Shown piece after piece: positions 61,870 to 64,000 of a DNA stretch of 64,000 nt. A program made the translations under genes and the position numbers. The notes under the pieces were generated by a model that saw only the letters and a list, made by a program, of their open reading frames with translations, was not told where the DNA came from and made no database searches. The number at the start of each line of letters is the position of its first letter. Position 1 is the stretch's first letter. Origin of the DNA: JBAVVD01 sp049697115 (lineage in GTDB: Bacteria; Acidobacteriota; Aminicenantia; Aminicenantales; UBA4085). The DNA is taken from positions 51,714 through 115,713 of the forward strand of contig JBAVVD010000060.1 of NCBI GenBank assembly GCA_049697115.1, given 5' to 3'.

Positions 61870-63870
61870 TCAGCGGATATAGCCCAGCGCTCTCAACTGC
61901 TTCTCGAGATCGCGGCTCATCCGGTCGCGGCGGATATCCCGCCATTTGGCTTTTTTATAAATATCTTCAATCCGCTGGAGCAATTGCCTGACGAGTTGAG
62001 GATTCTCAGCCGCGCAGTTTCTTGTCTCCTCCGGATCATGATCCAGGTCATATAATTCAACGGCCGGGATTGTTGGGGGCGGAGTCGTGAGGATATCAAG
62101 GACTTCCTGACTCAACTTCCTGTTAAGGATGATTTTGAACTTCCCGGCGTTCATTGTCACTTTCTGGGGAATGTAAGGATTAAGGACAGACTCTTCGGGC
62201 GGCTGTAATTCGGACGGGCCCAGCCAGCATGTATCGGCAAGAAACGCCCGGTCCTCATGGACTCCTTTGATCACCGGAATCAAGCTCTGCCCTTCGAAAT
62301 CAAAGCCGGAAGTTTCAATTCCCAGAGTCTCAAGGATGGTCGGCAGGACATCGATCAGCCGGACGATCTGCGGAATCCTTGCCCCCCGGAACTTTGAGCC
62401 TGGAAATTTGACGATCAGTGGAACCCTCAAGCATTCGTTGTAAACATCCTGTCCGTGTCCCCAGCTCTTGTGCTCAAAAAATTCCTCGCCGTGGTCGCTG
62501 ACAAGGACGATCAGGGTTTGGTTGTAGAGGCCGAGAGCCTCAAGCTTGACCTTCAGCGGCCGGATGAGCGCCTCGTCGGTGTAGCGAATTTCGCCGTCAT
62601 AGAGGTCAATTACATTCTGCCGCTCCTTCTCTGTAAGCCGCTTGAAAATTCCCTCTTTGAATCCGAATTGTTTGATAAAATCAAACTCTTCCCAGAGGGA
62701 ATTTTCACCCAGAAACATCGTCCCCAGGGGCTTGGGAGCATTATAGGGGAAGTGGGTCTGATAAGTATGAAGAAAGAGAAAAAATCTCTTGTCCGCATTC
62801 TTTTCGAGCCATTCGGAGACACTCTCACCGAGATGCTCAGCGGCAGAGGGAGAGGAAAAAGCGCCTTCGCCATCCTGGTAGAAATCAAATCCTTTGGAGA
62901 ATCCGTAGATCGAGCTGACAAATCCTCCCCCGGTCATTGCGGAACACAGATAGCCTCTGGACCCGAGGATTTCCGCCAGAGTGGTCAGAGAGGGGTCAAT
63001 TCTTTCATCCCCACTGGAGACCTGATGCTGTGGGCCTGAAAGGGAAGTCATCATGGTAACATGGGACGGAAGCGTCCAGGGAGAAGCGGAATACGCCTCG
63101 AGGAAGAGGACGCCGTCCTGGGCCAGAGCATCCATATACGGACTTGTCTTTCTCCTGTAGCCGTAAGAACTCAAGTGGTCCGCCCGCAGAGTATCGATGG
63201 AGACGAGAATAACATTTTTTCCATTCCTTTTGCCGCTGTAGAGGAGAGGATGGGACCAGAATGCGAAAATGCCTTCCTCCCCATATGTCAGTAAATGGAT
63301 TTTCGCCGGCTGCGCTTGAGAAGGGAGTCGGACCTTATTCTGGGAAAAGTTCATCGTCCGTTCTTTCCGATGAGGAGGAAGCTCTAAAAATTTCTGAAAA
63401 ACCGTTTTTTTCTTTCCTTTAATTTCAAGAAGAATTGTAAATCCCACGCTTTTCTGTTCACGGCCGTCGAACTTTTGGAGAGCTTCGGAATAGCTGTCCT
63501 GGATAACTCCGATGCCGAAATCCAGAATTCCATCCTTGGGGAGCATGACATCATAGACAAATTCGCTCTCCGGCGGGGAAAAGAGAGTCTTGATTTCCAC
63601 GCCGCCCAGGCCTATTTTTCTCTTCAATCCGAGAGGGCATGCCTCTGTTCCCCGTTCACTAATGGAATAGGAATCCACTGGAAAAAAAGATTCGGAAAGA
63701 GAATTGTAGGTCCCGTCCAAAAAAGGACTTTTTCTAATATTTTCCTGTTCCAACCGGTCGACAAATTTGAAAATGAGAGCATCCACGCTCTGCGCTTTTC
63801 TGCAGAAACCGGAAAAAAAGAAGATCCCGATAAGGAGGATCCCCATTGTATATTTTGACGTTATCCTCAT
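61870..63870 (-). CDS. membrane-anchored sulfatase-fold hydrolase with Thr at the nucleophile position
   Basis: Alkaline-phosphatase-superfamily enzyme. One N-terminal transmembrane/signal segment (MGILLIGIFFFSGFC) is followed by a beta-rich domain to about residue 225, then the sulfatase domain. Metal ligands are in VSIDTLRADHLSSYGY and LVSDHGEEFFEHKSWGHG. The position of the C/S-x-P-x-R sulfatase signature reads TLPSH (SPWTLPSHVTMMTSL), so formylglycine cannot form and Thr is the likely nucleophile, as in lipoteichoic-acid synthase or phosphoethanolamine transferases. A phosphotransferase or phosphodiesterase on surface glycans fits the operon. The start is the ATG at 63870; a TTG at 63909 is possible. 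Confidence 0.85.
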   Translation of the reverse strand: MRITSKYTMGILLIGIFFFSGFCRKAQSVDALIFKFVDRLEQENIRKSPFLDGTYNSLSESFFPVDSYSISERGTEACPLGLKRKIGLGGVEIKTLFSPPESEFVYDVMLPKDGILDFGIGVIQDSYSEALQKFDGREQKSVGFTILLEIKGKKKTVFQKFLELPPHRKERTMNFSQNKVRLPSQAQPAKIHLLTYGEEGIFAFWSHPLLYSGKRNGKNVILVSIDTLRADHLSSYGYRRKTSPYMDALAQDGVLFLEAYSASPWTLPSHVTMMTSLSGPQHQVSSGDERIDPSLTTLAEILGSRGYLCSAMTGGGFVSSIYGFSKGFDFYQDGEGAFSSPSAAEHLGESVSEWLEKNADKRFFLFLHTYQTHFPYNAPKPLGTMFLGENSLWEEFDFIKQFGFKEGIFKRLTEKERQNVIDLYDGEIRYTDEALIRPLKVKLEALGLYNQTLIVLVSDHGEEFFEHKSWGHGQDVYNECLRVPLIVKFPGSKFRGARIPQIVRLIDVLPTILETLGIETSGFDFEGQSLIPVIKGVHEDRAFLADTCWLGPSELQPPEESVLNPYIPQKVTMNAGKFKIILNRKLSQEVLDILTTPPPTIPAVELYDLDHDPEETRNCAAENPQLVRQLLQRIEDIYKKAKWRDIRRDRMSRDLEKQLRALGYIR

Positions 63871-63929
63871 CGACAGAGATATTGTAATCCAATTGAAATT
63901 CCCATTCAACCAGTGGGTCCTGTCACGGT

Positions 63930-64000
63930 GTGTCCCCGCCCGTCCTCGCTAAAGCCCCCCCACCCACCACCATTCGCTGAGGGCGGGCGGCGACGGACAC
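63930..64000. repeat. imperfect GC-rich inverted repeat at the window edge
   Basis: GTGTCC at 63930-63935 and GGACAC at 63995-64000 bracket an imperfect GC-rich palindrome (CCCGCCCG and CGGGCGG-type arms). It may continue past the window edge. It could be the end of an insertion element or a REP-type repeat. It has no coding content. Confidence 0.45.

Overview
The window looks like a chromosomal segment of a Gram-negative bacterium of the Acidobacteriota / Candidatus Aminicenantes type. This placement is an inference. It rests on a complete dcw cluster encoding a diaminopimelate-type MurE, predicted outer-membrane barrels, an ancestral FBP aldolase/phosphatase, several secreted amidohydrolase-type proteins, and TldD/TldE. 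No rRNA, intact tRNA, CRISPR array or complete mobile element is visible.

Layout. 1-2.6 kb: the 3' end of a DRG/Obg-type GTPase with a TGS domain, converging on and overlapping an iron-type alcohol dehydrogenase, then an outer-membrane barrel protein. 2.9-7.2 kb: three consecutive exported amidohydrolase paralogues, of which only the middle one keeps a full set of metal ligands. 7.3-9.6 kb: a periplasmic cyclophilin, a 173-bp palindromic element, a small membrane protein and an M23 peptidase. 9.7-11.7 kb: FBP aldolase/phosphatase behind a near-consensus promoter, a Nudix hydrolase and a DUF2007-like protein.

11.8-28.8 kb: the cell-wall/division cluster mraZ-rsmH-ftsL-ftsI-murE-murF-mraY-murD-ftsW-murG-murC-ftsQ-ftsA-ftsZ, tightly overlapping. 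It is preceded by a sigma70-type promoter and three 10-bp MraZ-box repeats, and ends with a translationally coupled hutI. murB and ddl are not in the cluster.

28.8-34.3 kb (minus strand): a secreted protein, an esterase/TPR fusion, a pentadecapeptide-type surface-repeat protein, an O-methyltransferase and a secreted carboxypeptidase-regulatory/TPR protein. The last has a leader with a short basic ORF and a terminator-like hairpin touching the Shine-Dalgarno sequence. 34.2-40.5 kb: Tat-signal TldD with its TldE partner, a NodI/NodJ-type ABC exporter and an APC transporter. 40.6-48.1 kb: a small secreted domain protein, then a minus-strand operon of three extended SDR enzymes with a PAP2 enzyme and a CPBP protein (lipid or isoprenoid modification is a guess), a secreted M20 amidohydrolase and a small outer-membrane protein with a clear terminator.

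48.3-54.1 kb: an orphan PAS/GAF sensor kinase, then a scar containing the last codons of rlmN, a frameshifted transposase tail and another decayed gene. An AT-rich stretch follows with a sigma70 factor, an RRM RNA-binding protein, rpoZ and a frameshifted zinc-ribbon gene. 54.2-64 kb (minus strand): a ComM/YifB ATPase, MglA GTPase, four GT4 glycosyltransferases in an A-B-B-A paralogue order, two small proteins and a sulfatase-fold enzyme with Thr at the nucleophile position. Together these suggest a cell-surface glycan locus.
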